DNA of 64,000 bases from Helicobacter felistomachi (GTDB lineage Bacteria > Campylobacterota > Campylobacteria > Campylobacterales > Helicobacteraceae). A model generated the notes under the pieces. It did not search any database. It saw nothing but the letters and a program-made list of their open reading frames with translations, and was not told the DNA's origin. Position 1 is the first letter of the stretch, and every line of letters begins with the position of its first letter. Location of the stretch: the NCBI RefSeq assembly GCF_030296895.1, contig NZ_AP028022.1, positions 558,001-622,000 on the forward strand, in the 5' to 3' direction. This document shows positions 7,783 through 16,709 of this stretch, in pieces. The position numbers and the translations under genes were made by a program.

Positions 7783-9201
7783 TTAGTGCGTCTTTTTGCT
7801 GGGGACAATAAAAATACTCTCTTGCTTGACAGAGATTTTAGGATCATCCACACTATACGCTTTCACCACAATAGGCAAAATCTCTTTTTTAGCGTGGGTA
7901 ACATCGTGTTTTGCGTAGGCTTCTTTGGCGATCTTTAAGGGCATGCGCAAGATCACCACAACTTTAAGCTTGCCCTGTGGCTCAATGTTTAGAGTGTTTT
8001 TAGGGCGCACAATGCTGATGTTTGGATCGTCCACATTAAAAGTGTAGGCATGGGGGCTGTTGCTCGTGTTTTGGAACAAAAAGATATAGCTATTATCCAC
8101 AAAATCATTATGGATGGCGTAAAGTTGCCCCCCGTGCGTGATGTCTAAAAGCATGGAGGCCTTTTTAAGCGATCCCACCACCAATGCCCCCACCACCACG
8201 AGCAACACGCCCACATAGGCGATCGTTTTTGCCCGCCACAATCTCACCTTGCTGTGCGTGTTCGTGGCGTTTGTTGAAGACCATTGAATCAAACTAGGTT
8301 TATTAAGCTTACCCATTGTGATCGTACACGCATCCACACACTCAAGACAATTGATACACTCAAGTTGCATACCCTTTCTGATGTCGATATGTGTAGGGCA
8401 AACCAACACGCAATGGTTGCAACTCACGCATTCGTTGGCTTTGTCGCGTTTTTGGGGTAAGCCGGGGATTTTAGCGTTGTTTTCATCGTAAATTGCTCCA
8501 CCCCTTGCGGTGTCGTAAATGGGATTTAGAGTGTTGTCGTCAAACAGCACACTTTGCACCCTTGCGTAGGGACAAAGGTAAATGCAAAAACGCTCTTTCA
8601 CCACCACAATATCAAAGAACACCACCGCACTAAGGGTAGCCCAAATGCCAATGAGTAAAGCGTTATCGGCAGGGTGCGCTAGGTGGCTAAAAAACTCATG
8701 GGGGGGGACAAAGTAGAACAACAACACCGCCATCGCCATGATGGGCACGGGAGCAAACAGCAAAAAACCTATCACCTTTTTAAGTTGGTTGCTTGAAGTT
8801 TTGGGTATGGGGCGTTGTTTGTTGCTGATCTTGGCGTGCAAGCCTAAAATCTTTGTTTCGATCAAATCTCGATAGATCACTCTAAAAATCGTTTGCGGGC
8901 AGCCCCACCCGCACCAAACCCGCCCGAGCATGGAGGTGATGAAGAAAATAAAAATGAAGAGGAAGATCACCAAGAAGGGCAGAAGATACATTTCTTGAGC
9001 GCTGTAAATCTTGCCAAAGAGGTGGATTTGTCTATGCTCGAAAGAGAGCAAAAACACTTGCCCCTCGCCCATGTGGATAAAGGGCAGCGTGATTGCAAAA
9101 AGAGTGATGGCGATGTAGATCAGATAGCGTTTAAGGCGGAAAGATCGATTAAAATAACGGCTCTTATCGCTATTTATCTTAGAAGAACCTTGCGCGTCCA
9201 T
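7783..9201 (-). CDS. ccoG: Cytochrome c oxidase accessory protein CcoG (FixG/RdxA type)
   Basis: Membrane Fe-S protein involved in copper reduction and maturation of cbb3-type cytochrome oxidase, the only terminal oxidase type expected in Helicobacter. The 472 residues begin with a transmembrane helix and then 'GRVWCGWGCPQTIFRVIYRDL', the family hallmark. More membrane segments follow. Two ferredoxin clusters are present ('CVSCNHCVLVCP' and 'CINCLECVDACT'), and after another helix near residue 320 comes an Ig-like C-terminal domain. The ATG at 9201 has Shine-Dalgarno AAGGA about 9 bases upstream. It stands alone, not beside ccoNOQP. Confidence 0.93.
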   Translation of the reverse strand: MDAQGSSKINSDKSRYFNRSFRLKRYLIYIAITLFAITLPFIHMGEGQVFLLSFEHRQIHLFGKIYSAQEMYLLPFLVIFLFIFIFFITSMLGRVWCGWGCPQTIFRVIYRDLIETKILGLHAKISNKQRPIPKTSSNQLKKVIGFLLFAPVPIMAMAVLLFYFVPPHEFFSHLAHPADNALLIGIWATLSAVVFFDIVVVKERFCIYLCPYARVQSVLFDDNTLNPIYDTARGGAIYDENNAKIPGLPQKRDKANECVSCNHCVLVCPTHIDIRKGMQLECINCLECVDACTITMGKLNKPSLIQWSSTNATNTHSKVRLWRAKTIAYVGVLLVVVGALVVGSLKKASMLLDITHGGQLYAIHNDFVDNSYIFLFQNTSNSPHAYTFNVDDPNISIVRPKNTLNIEPQGKLKVVVILRMPLKIAKEAYAKHDVTHAKKEILPIVVKAYSVDDPKISVKQESIFIVPSKKTH

Positions 9202-9248
9202 GAGAAAAAATCCTTATGCAGTGATTCGCGCATGGTAGCAAATTTTAT

Positions 9249-10299
9249 TTAAGGGTGTTTAAACTGGCTATAAATCTCTAAGATACGCGATTCGTCTAAC
9301 ATGTCCAAATCAATCTTATGGCCTAGTAATTTAGCGTGGTGGGTTTTAAATTCTTCTAGCGTGATCCACTCTGCATGATCTGCAAATCCCCATGTCCGTG
9401 ATTTTTTGACATAGGGAAAATGCCATGAAGCCAACTCTGGATCGCCTATGTATGAAATGCATTTAAGAATCCGCTTCATACGATCCGCCTTGATAGCGCC
9501 ATTCTACAAATTTACCATCTTTGTTTTGCAACAGCCAGTGATCATGAAAATTCTCAAGGAAACCAAAATCATGGCATTTTTCAATATAAAGCTATTGATC
9601 TTTGATTGCAAAATGGACTCTAGAATAAACAACGGCCTGCTGGCTGTGTTACACGCTATAAAAACTCCGATAAAGCTTTTTGGCATCGTGGACATGATCT
9701 GCATCAATTTTAACCAGCCATTCATTTTTGGGGATAAAAGAGAGGACATAGTTACAATAATGGTAAAATTGATTGTGGAAATCTTGGGGATCTTGGGTTA
9801 CAATTTCATAAGGGTAAGCCACGGGGATAAAAGTGGGGAACTTTTGGCAAAACTCTAAGATGTATTCTGCGCTCCCGTCATCACAATCGTTATAGCCAAT
9901 CACGCCTCGCTGGATGGCGGACAAAATGGAGGATAAACACGCCTCTAAAGTGGCGATCTCGTTTCTCACATGGATAAATGCCCAAGGGTTGAGCGGGCTT
10001 TTAGAATCGCTAGCCTTAGGGTCGTGCTCAAAATATCCCTTGTGTCAAGGCGTATCGGGGATTAATAGTTAGTGTCTATCGGGCTTAAGAGTTACCCCCC
10101 CGCACAAGCGGTTAGCTTGGATGTAGTCTTCGTTTTTAAGAGATGCGATTTTGGCAAAGACCTCTGATTTTTGGGGGTGATGATAAATACAAAAAGAGGG
10201 AAAATTTTTGACAAATAGACAAAGTAAGCGGTAAGATTGATGTCAGCGATGAGGGACAAATCCCTTTAAAATGGCCTTGATCTTCTGTTTAATAGACAA
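9249..10299 (-). pseudogene. Decayed glycosyltransferase of LPS / beta-1,4-GalNAc transferase type (HP0217-like)
   Basis: The gene can be read in pieces on the minus strand. A probable TTG start at 10299 follows a GAAGGAG ribosome site and gives 'SIKQKIKAILKGF', then a stop. A second frame reads 'HHPQKSEVFAKIASLK...' and continues, through in-frame TAA and TGA, into '[11 protein letters not shown]', '[13 protein letters not shown]' and '[10 protein letters not shown]'. Further TAA and TAG codons interrupt 'FYSV' and 'FAIKDQ'. A frameshift near 9480 leads to 'WHFPYVKKSRTWGF' and a normal-looking end. The 'NPWAFI' and 'IDADH' patterns resemble Helicobacter family 2-like LPS glycosyltransferases. 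At least four stops and two frameshifts make a product impossible. Confidence 0.75.
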
Positions 10300-10350
10300 A
10301 CACACTCCTTCATCAAAATTTGGATTATACACCAACGCACCCACAAAACA

Positions 10351-10360
10351 TGCTAAAATG
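10351..10360 (+). promoter_or_regulatory. Extended -10 promoter of MFS copy 1
   Basis: TGCTAAAATG (TAAAAT at 10354-10359), 31 bases before the GTG start. The flanking 'ACACCAACGC' and 'AAAACATGCTAAAATGCG' recur before the other copies. Confidence 0.65.
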
Positions 10361-10390
10361 CGCTGTTTATCTTTTTTTTAAGGGTGTCGC

Positions 10391-11584
10391 GTGCGGCATT
10401 ATCTTTGGATTGTGTCTTTACTCGCTCTGTCTAACTTTTGCTTAGGTGTGGCAGAGTTTCTCATCTCCGGGATTCTCACCAAGCTAAGCCGATATTACGG
10501 CGTTTCAAACAGTCAAGTAGGCGGTCTAGTTACCCTTTACACTTTAGGGATGGTGATGAGTATGCCTATTGTGAATGTGCTCCTTTCACGCTTCAACTAC
10601 CGCAACCAACTGGTTTTCACCCTTTCTACCTTTACCCTCTCCAATGTCTTCATGTTTTTTAGTCATAGCTTCTCAAATGTGCTCGCTGCCCGCTTTGTCG
10701 GCGGGCTGATGCACGGTTTATTTTTCGTGATCTCCACGATCATTTGCCTTAAAGCTGCCCCTAAGACAAAAATGAACATGGCACTAGGTTTAGTGCTCAG
10801 TGGGATCACCATCGCCTTAATTACAGGCGTGCCGTTGGGTATTTTGATAGCTAAGTATTTGGGGCTTTTAACACCCTTTCTCTTAATTGCTTGTGTCGCC
10901 TCTTTGATTGCTCTTTTAGCTCTACTCACCATGCCTAAATTCTCCAGCAAACCCACTAACCTTAAAAATCTAGGCACGGCGTTTGGCTTTGCGCCCGTGT
11001 GGCAAGGCTTTTTAGTAACCGCCCTTTCATTCGGATCCATGTTTGTGGTTTATATCTATCTACGGGTTTTATTAGAAAAACACCACTTTAGCCCAGAGAA
11101 CATCGCGGACATGTATTTATACTTCGGCATTGCCGCCACACTAGGCATTCTCTTTGGAGGCAAGCTCACGGACTTAAAGGGCTCGTTTACTGCTCTAAGC
11201 TTTTTGCTCACCATGCAGGTTTTGTCTTTAAGCGCTATGAGTTTTAGCCACTACCTGCCCAAAGTGTTTGTAACCGCTAATGTGATCGCCTTTGGATTTT
11301 TTGGGTTTGCCTGCACCGCACCGCTTAAAACGCTCTGTAGCCACTTAGCCCGTATATTCACGCCGCACACCCAAAACGACACCATCACACTCAATGAAAC
11401 CTCGTTTTTTAAAGGGGTCGCCCTTGCCTCCATAGTGGGTGGGCTGACGATACATTATCTTGACATCGATTTTAATGGCGTTTGTGCTGCGCTTTTCCCT
11501 TTGAGTGCTTTATTGATCCTGCATTTTGGCATTAAAAAGCCCGTTTTTGGCAAAGATAGGGACCTTGTAACACCAAATCATTAG
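10391..11584 (+). CDS. MFS transporter, DHA1 / sugar-efflux (SotB/AraJ-like) type, array copy 1
   Basis: A 397-residue inner membrane protein with about 12 hydrophobic helices and no soluble domains. It belongs to the drug:H+ antiporter-1 / arabinose-efflux-like MFS proteins. 'GRF'-type loop motifs appear as 'SRFNYRNQL' after helix 2 and 'ARFVGGLMHGLFF' in helix 4. The substrate cannot be read from sequence. H. pylori has a single relative annotated as a sugar efflux transporter. The start is GTG with AGGGTG 4-5 bases upstream; all five copies share the same 'GTGCGGCATTAT' start. The C-terminus is 'FGIKKPVF...'. First of five tandem paralogues, each with its own promoter. Confidence 0.9.
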   Translation: MRHYLWIVSLLALSNFCLGVAEFLISGILTKLSRYYGVSNSQVGGLVTLYTLGMVMSMPIVNVLLSRFNYRNQLVFTLSTFTLSNVFMFFSHSFSNVLAARFVGGLMHGLFFVISTIICLKAAPKTKMNMALGLVLSGITIALITGVPLGILIAKYLGLLTPFLLIACVASLIALLALLTMPKFSSKPTNLKNLGTAFGFAPVWQGFLVTALSFGSMFVVYIYLRVLLEKHHFSPENIADMYLYFGIAATLGILFGGKLTDLKGSFTALSFLLTMQVLSLSAMSFSHYLPKVFVTANVIAFGFFGFACTAPLKTLCSHLARIFTPHTQNDTITLNETSFFKGVALASIVGGLTIHYLDIDFNGVCAALFPLSALLILHFGIKKPVFGKDRDLVTPNH

Positions 11585-11637
11585 ACATCAAGTTTCTCTA
11601 ACAGAAACTAAATGATACACCAACGCGCGCAAAAAGC

Positions 11638-11649
11638 ATGTTAGAATAC
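11638..11649 (+). promoter_or_regulatory. Extended -10 promoter of MFS copy 2
   Basis: ATGTTAGAATAC (TAGAAT at 11642-11647), 27 bases before the GTG, preceded by the shared 'ACACCAACGCGC' box. Confidence 0.65.
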
Positions 11650-11674
11650 ACCATTTAGTATTCAAAGGCGCGGT

Positions 11675-12844
11675 GTGCGGCATTATTTGCGGATTGTGTT
11701 TGTGCTCGCTCTTGCTAACTTTTGCATAGCTGTGTCGGAATTTTCTGTCTCGGGGATTTTAAGCAAGCTAAGCCTATATTACGGGGTTTCAGACAGCCAA
11801 GTAGGCAATTTAGCCACCGTTTACACTTTGGGTGTGATGCTAGGTGTGCCCTTTGTGAGCACGCTCTTCTCGCGCTCCAACTACCGCAACCAGCTGATCT
11901 TGACTCTTTTTCTCTTCACTTTCGCTAATATCCTCATGTTTTTTAGCCACAGCTTTTTAGGCATGCTTTTTGCCCGCTTCATCGGCGGGCTCATACACGG
12001 TGTATTTTCTGTCATCATCACGGTCATTTGCTTTAAAGCCGCACCTAAAGCAAAAAAGAGCATGGCATTAGGCTTGGCGATCAGTGGGTTTCTTATTGGC
12101 TTTGCCGTGGGTGTGCCTTTGGCTATTTGGGTTTCTAGGCATTTTGGGCTTTTAGTGCCCTTTCTTTTGGTCGCGTGCGTGGTCTTTTTGACGGCTTTTT
12201 TGGCGGTGTTTATCGTGCCTCAATTTTCCAGTAAGCCCGCTAATTTAAAAAACTTAGGCGTGGCCTTTGGGTTTGCGCCTGTGTGGCAAGGTTTTTTAAT
12301 CACCGCCTTTTCGTGTGCATCTTTATCTATCGTGTATATTTATTTGCGGGTTTTGCTCGAACAACACCACTTTAGCCCAGCGAGCATCATGCGTATTTAT
12401 CTATACTACGGTGTTGCCGGCCTGCTCGGGCATTTCTTTGGGGTCAAACTCACGAATTTAAAAGGCTCGTTTTCCGCCCTGAGTTTTTCGCTCACCATGG
12501 AGATTCTAGCCTTAGGTGCGATGAGTTTTAGTTACCACCTGCCCAAAGTGTTTTTGAGCGCCAATGTGATCGCCTTTGCTTTCTTTAGCTTTGCTAATGT
12601 CGTGCCGTTTAAAACACTCTGTGTCCACTTAGCCCGAGTGTTTACGCCCAGCACCAAAGACAACACCATTGCGCTCAACGAAGCCGCGTTTTTTAAAGGA
12701 ATCTCTCTTGGTTCTTTTGTGGGTGGGCTGATGGTGCATTATTTCGATGTCCATTTGAACAGCGTTTGCGCTGCGCTCTTTGCCCTGTGTGCTTTATTGA
12801 TCCTGAAGTTTGGCATTAAAAAAGCCAATTTTCACCAAAAATAG
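11675..12844 (+). CDS. MFS transporter, DHA1 type, array copy 2
   Basis: A 389-residue paralogue of the preceding gene with the same 12-helix layout and GTG start. Signature loops are 'SRSNYRNQL' and 'ARFIGGLIHGVF'. It is closest to copy 3 in the second half: both have 'ITAFSCAS', 'EQHHFSPASI' and 'YYGVAGLLGHFFGVKL', where copies 1 and 4 have 'GGKL'. This suggests the copies arose by serial duplication or exchange segments by gene conversion. The end 'FGIKKANFHQK' resembles copy 5. Intergenic gap of 90 bases after copy 1. Confidence 0.9.
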   Translation: MRHYLRIVFVLALANFCIAVSEFSVSGILSKLSLYYGVSDSQVGNLATVYTLGVMLGVPFVSTLFSRSNYRNQLILTLFLFTFANILMFFSHSFLGMLFARFIGGLIHGVFSVIITVICFKAAPKAKKSMALGLAISGFLIGFAVGVPLAIWVSRHFGLLVPFLLVACVVFLTAFLAVFIVPQFSSKPANLKNLGVAFGFAPVWQGFLITAFSCASLSIVYIYLRVLLEQHHFSPASIMRIYLYYGVAGLLGHFFGVKLTNLKGSFSALSFSLTMEILALGAMSFSYHLPKVFLSANVIAFAFFSFANVVPFKTLCVHLARVFTPSTKDNTIALNEAAFFKGISLGSFVGGLMVHYFDVHLNSVCAALFALCALLILKFGIKKANFHQK

Positions 12845-12946
12845 TGAGACCACACCATCAAATCATTTAGGGCATTAAAGATTCTATTTGAGGACATAGG
12901 TATTCCTGCATCAAAACTACACTTACACCAACACATGTAAAAAAAC

Positions 12947-12957
12947 ATGTTAAAATG
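12947..12957 (+). promoter_or_regulatory. Extended -10 promoter of MFS copy 3
   Basis: ATGTTAAAATG (TAAAAT at 12951-12956), 22 bases before the GTG. An 'ACACCAACACATG' box lies upstream. Confidence 0.65.
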
Positions 12958-12978
12958 CACTTATTTTAGAGGTGTCGT

Positions 12979-14172
12979 GTGCGGCATTATTTGCGGGTTG
13001 TGTTTGTGCTCACTCTTTCTAACTTTTGCATAGCCGTGTCGTACTTCCTCATCTCTGGGATTTTAACCAGCCTAAGTCTGTATTACGGGGTTTCAAACGA
13101 CCAAGTGGGTAACTTAGTCACCGTTTACACTTTAGGCGTGGCGGTGGGCATCCCTTTTGTGAGCACGCTCTTCTCGCGCTTCAACTACCGTAACCAGCTG
13201 GTTTTGACTTCCACTCTCTTTGCCCTCTCTAATGTCCTCATGTTTTTTAGCCACAGCCTTTTAAGTGCACTCATCGCGCGATTCATTGGAGGGCTGATGC
13301 ACGGTGGATTTGATATCGTCGCCACGATCATTTGCTTTAAGGCCGCATCTAAGATCAAAAAGCACATGGCGTTAAGCTTGGTGGTCAGCGGGTTTCTCAC
13401 CGGATTAGCCGTGGGGATGCCTTTAGCTATTTGGGTGTCCGAGCACTTTGGGCTTTTGACCCCCTTTCTTTTGATCGCGTGTGTAGACTTTTTAGCCGCT
13501 CTTTTGGCTCTATTTGTCGTGCCTAGATTCTTCAGTAAGCCCGCTAGTTTAAAAAATCTAGGTGCGGTCTTTAGTTTTGGACCTGTGTGGCAAGGTTTTT
13601 TAATCACCGCCTTTTCGTGCGCGTCCATATCTGCAGTTTTCGTTTACCTGCGGGTTTTATTAGAGCAGCACCACTTTAGCCCGGCGAGCATCACGCGTAT
13701 TTATCTATACTACGGTGTTGCCGGTCTGCTCGGACATTTCTTTGGGGTCAAACTCACAAATTTAAAAGGCTCGTTTGCTGCCCTAAGCTTTTTGCTCATC
13801 ATTCAGATTTCCGTCTTGATCACCATGAGTTTTAGCTACAATCTGCCCAAAGTTTTTTTAGCCACTCACGTGATCGTCTATGGTTTCTTTAGCTTTGCTA
13901 GTATCGTGCCGTTTAAAACGTTCTGTTTCCAATTAGCCCGTGTATTCACGCCCTACACCAAAAACGACACCATCACGCTCAACGAAGCCGCGTTTTTTAA
14001 AGGAGTCTCCCTTGGTTCTATGGTGGGTGGGCTGATGGTGCATCATTTCGATGTCCATTTAAACAGCATTTGTGCCGCGCTTTTTGCCCTGTGTGCTTTA
14101 TTGATCCTCCATCTAGGCATTAAAAAGCCCGTTTTTATCCAAAATAGCAAGGCTACACCGCCCATCCTTTAG
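12979..14172 (+). CDS. MFS transporter, DHA1 type, array copy 3
   Basis: A 397-residue paralogue with GTG start and GAGGTG ribosome site. Twelve hydrophobic helices; loops 'SRFNYRNQL' and 'ARFIGGLMHGGFD'. The middle third and second half are nearly the same as copy 2 ('FFGVKLTNLKGSF'). The N-terminal half has its own substitutions ('SYFLISGILTSLSLYY'). The C-terminal tail 'NSKATPPIL' is shared in form with copy 4. Intact, so probably functional. Confidence 0.9.
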   Translation: MRHYLRVVFVLTLSNFCIAVSYFLISGILTSLSLYYGVSNDQVGNLVTVYTLGVAVGIPFVSTLFSRFNYRNQLVLTSTLFALSNVLMFFSHSLLSALIARFIGGLMHGGFDIVATIICFKAASKIKKHMALSLVVSGFLTGLAVGMPLAIWVSEHFGLLTPFLLIACVDFLAALLALFVVPRFFSKPASLKNLGAVFSFGPVWQGFLITAFSCASISAVFVYLRVLLEQHHFSPASITRIYLYYGVAGLLGHFFGVKLTNLKGSFAALSFLLIIQISVLITMSFSYNLPKVFLATHVIVYGFFSFASIVPFKTFCFQLARVFTPYTKNDTITLNEAAFFKGVSLGSMVGGLMVHHFDVHLNSICAALFALCALLILHLGIKKPVFIQNSKATPPIL

Positions 14173-14221
14173 ATAAAAACACGTCTTGCAAACAAATCAT
14201 GTACCTACGCGGACAAAAAGC

Positions 14222-14233
14222 ATGCTAGAATAC
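14222..14233 (+). promoter_or_regulatory. Extended -10 promoter of MFS copy 4
   Basis: ATGCTAGAATAC (TAGAAT at 14226-14231), 21 bases before the GTG start of copy 4. Confidence 0.65.
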
Positions 14234-14252
14234 ACCACTTTAGGAGTGTCGT

Positions 14253-15446
14253 GTGCGGCATTATTTGCGGATCGTATTTATCCTCGCTCTTTCTAGTTTT
14301 TGCTTGGCTGTGTCGGAGTTTCTCGTCTCTGGGGTTTTAACCCGCTTGAGTCTGTTTTACGGCGTTTCAGACAGCCAAGTGGGTAACTTAGTAACTCTCC
14401 ACGCTTTAGGAGTGGTGGTGGGCGCGCCCACGATCAATGTGCTCATCTCCTCTTTGAACTACCGCAACCAACTTGCCCTAACCCTTTCTCTCTTTGCCCT
14501 CTCTAATGTCCTCATGTTTTTTAGTCACAGCTTTTTGGGCGCACTCATCGCCCGCTTTATCGGGGGGCTCATGCACGGTGTGATCCTTGTCATCGCCACA
14601 ATCATTTGCTTCAAATTCGCCCCTAAGGCAAAAAAGAGCATGGCTTTAAGTTTAGTGTCTATTGGGTTCACCACCGCTATGATGGTGGGCGTGCCCTTAG
14701 GCATTCTCGTGTCTAGGCGTTTTGGGCTTTTAATGCCCTTTCTTTTGGTGGCTTGTTTAGCCTTTTTGGCGGCTCTTTTAACTTTGTTCACCATGCCTAA
14801 ATTCTCCAGCGAACCCGCTAAGTTTAAAAGTCTAAGCGTGTCCTTTGGCTCTGCGCCCGTGTGGCAGGGCTTTTTTGTGGCAGCTTTGTCGTGGGGGTCT
14901 GTGTTTGTCGTGCATGTTTACTTGCGGGTTTTGTTAGAACGATGCCACTTTAGCCCAGAGAACATCGCGAACATTTATCTATGCCACGGCATCGCTGCTA
15001 CGCTAGGTGCTCTCTTTGGAGGCAAGCTCGCGGATTTAAAAGGCTTGTTTGCTGCTTTGAGTTTTTTACTCACCATGCAAATTTTAGCCTTAGGTGCGAT
15101 GAGTTTTAGTTACCATCTGTCCAAAATGTTTTTAATCGCCAGTGTGATCGCCTATAGTTTCTTTGGATATGCCTGCATCGCACCGATTAAAATGCTAGGC
15201 GGGCATTTAGCCCGCCTTTTTACCCCGACTACGATGAGCAGCACCATCGTGCTCCATGAAGTCTCTTTGTTTAAAGGGATTGCCCTTGGCTCTTTTGTAG
15301 GTGGGCTGAGTGTGCATTATTTGGGTGTCCATTTCAACGGCATTTGTGCTGCGCTTCTTGCCCTATGCGCTTTGTTGATCCTGACATTTGGCATTAAAAA
15401 GTCTGTTTTACTAAAAAATAGCAAGGCTACACCCTCCCATCATTAG
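14253..15446 (+). CDS. MFS transporter, DHA1 type, array copy 4
   Basis: A 397-residue, 12-helix paralogue with the shared GTG start. It diverges most in the loops: 'SSLNYRNQL' replaces the usual basic 'SRFNYRNQL', and 'ERCHFSPENI' carries a cysteine. The C-terminal half resembles copy 1 ('FGGKLADLKGLF'). The tail 'NSKATPSHH' resembles copy 3, so it may be a mosaic. Gap of 80 bases after copy 3. Intact frame throughout. Confidence 0.9.
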   Translation: MRHYLRIVFILALSSFCLAVSEFLVSGVLTRLSLFYGVSDSQVGNLVTLHALGVVVGAPTINVLISSLNYRNQLALTLSLFALSNVLMFFSHSFLGALIARFIGGLMHGVILVIATIICFKFAPKAKKSMALSLVSIGFTTAMMVGVPLGILVSRRFGLLMPFLLVACLAFLAALLTLFTMPKFSSEPAKFKSLSVSFGSAPVWQGFFVAALSWGSVFVVHVYLRVLLERCHFSPENIANIYLCHGIAATLGALFGGKLADLKGLFAALSFLLTMQILALGAMSFSYHLSKMFLIASVIAYSFFGYACIAPIKMLGGHLARLFTPTTMSSTIVLHEVSLFKGIALGSFVGGLSVHYLGVHFNGICAALLALCALLILTFGIKKSVLLKNSKATPSHH

Positions 15447-15472
15447 ATAAAAACACGTCCGGCGCAAAAAGC

Positions 15473-15483
15473 ATGTTAAAATG
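15473..15483 (+). promoter_or_regulatory. Extended -10 promoter of MFS copy 5
   Basis: ATGTTAAAATG (TAAAAT at 15477-15482), 22 bases before the GTG start of copy 5. Confidence 0.65.
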
Positions 15484-15504
15484 CGCCATTTTTAAAGGTA
15501 TCCT

Positions 15505-16675
15505 GTGCGGCATTATTTACGGATTGTGTCTTTGTTGGCTCTGTCTAGCTTTTGCTTGGGCGTGGCGGAGTTTTTGGTTTCAGGGATTTTGCCTAAGCTT
15601 GGCGCGTATTATGGAGTGTCTGTGAGCGAGGCGGGCAATTTAGCCACGCTTTATGCTTTGGGCGTGGTGATTGGCGCGCCCATCGTGAGCGTGCTGATTT
15701 CTCGCTTCAATTACCGCAACCAACTCATTTTCACGCTAGGGATTTTTGCCATCTCCAATGCTTTGATGTTCTTTAGCCACAGCTTTTTAAGCGCGCTCAT
15801 TGCCCGCTTTATCGGGGGGCTCATGCACGGCCTGTTTTTTGTCATCGCCACGCTCGTGTGTCTTAAGGCCGCCCCCAAGTCTAAAACCAGCATGGCCATG
15901 AAGTCTTATGGCTAGTGGCCTCACCGTGGCGCTTGTTACAGGTGTGCCTTTGGGGATTTTGGTGGCAAAACACTTTGGGCTTTTAGCCCCTTTTTTGTTG
16001 GTGGCTTTTTTGGCTTCTTTAGCTGCTCTTTTGGCGTTGTTTGTCTTGCCAAAATTTTCTAGCAAGCCCGCTAGCTTTAAAAACTTAGGAATCGCCTTTC
16101 ATTTCCCCCCCCTATGGCAGAGTTTCTTAGTTACGGCCTTTTCGTGCGGGTCTATGTTTGTAGTCTATATTTACTTGCGCGTCTTGCTAGAAGAGCACGG
16201 CTTTAGCGTGCAGAGCATCACCAATATTTACCTTTACTACGGCATTGCTGCCATGCTAGGCAATCTCTTTGGGGGCAAGCTCACGGACTTAAGGGGCTCG
16301 TTTAGCGCTTTGCGCTTTTTACTCAGCATGCAGATTTTAGCCCTAGCCGCCATGAGTTTTAGTTACCATTTACCTAAACCCTTTGTGGCCTTCAATGCCA
16401 TGGCCTTTGGCTTCTTTGGTTTTGCGTGCATTGCCCCGCTAAAGATGCTTAGCGGCCATTTAGCCCGCACCTTCACGCCCAACACGCCAAACAGCACAAT
16501 CGCACTCAATGAGGCCTCGTTTAATGTGGGGATCACCTTTGCGTCTTTGATGGGTGGGCTTGTGGCACATTACATCAGCATTGATTTTAACGGCCTTTGC
16601 GCCGCCCTGTTTGCTTTAAGTGCCTTTAGTTTCTTAAGCTTTGGACTTAAAAAAGCCTATTTTCACCAAAAATAG
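15505..16675 (+). pseudogene. MFS transporter, DHA1 type, array copy 5, single frameshift
   Basis: Reads as an intact paralogue up to about 15898 ('KAAPKSKTSMA'), then hits a stop at 15913-15915. The matching second half continues in another frame from 'SLMASGLTVALVTGVP' to 'LKKAYFHQK'. Alignment with the other copies ('SMALSLVVSGF') shows one extra base in 'GCCATGAAGTC' near 15897-15903. There is no homopolymer there, so slippage is not the obvious cause. Both halves are otherwise well conserved, and the promoter and ribosome site are intact. It is either a very recent pseudogene or a sequencing error. A restart at the ATG 15908 would give only a half transporter. Confidence 0.8.
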
Positions 16676-16709
16676 CTATACTTAAAGCAAAAACTCATAG
16701 GATTTTGTG

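Noticed and set aside
7744-7938. Plus-strand ORF across the 3' end of ccoG
   Set aside because: Antisense shadow of ccoG; no start signal and no conserved features.
9448-9858. 136-codon plus-strand ORF over the glycosyltransferase remnant
   Set aside because: It is antisense to the readable decayed gene, has no ribosome site and its translation has no protein-like pattern.
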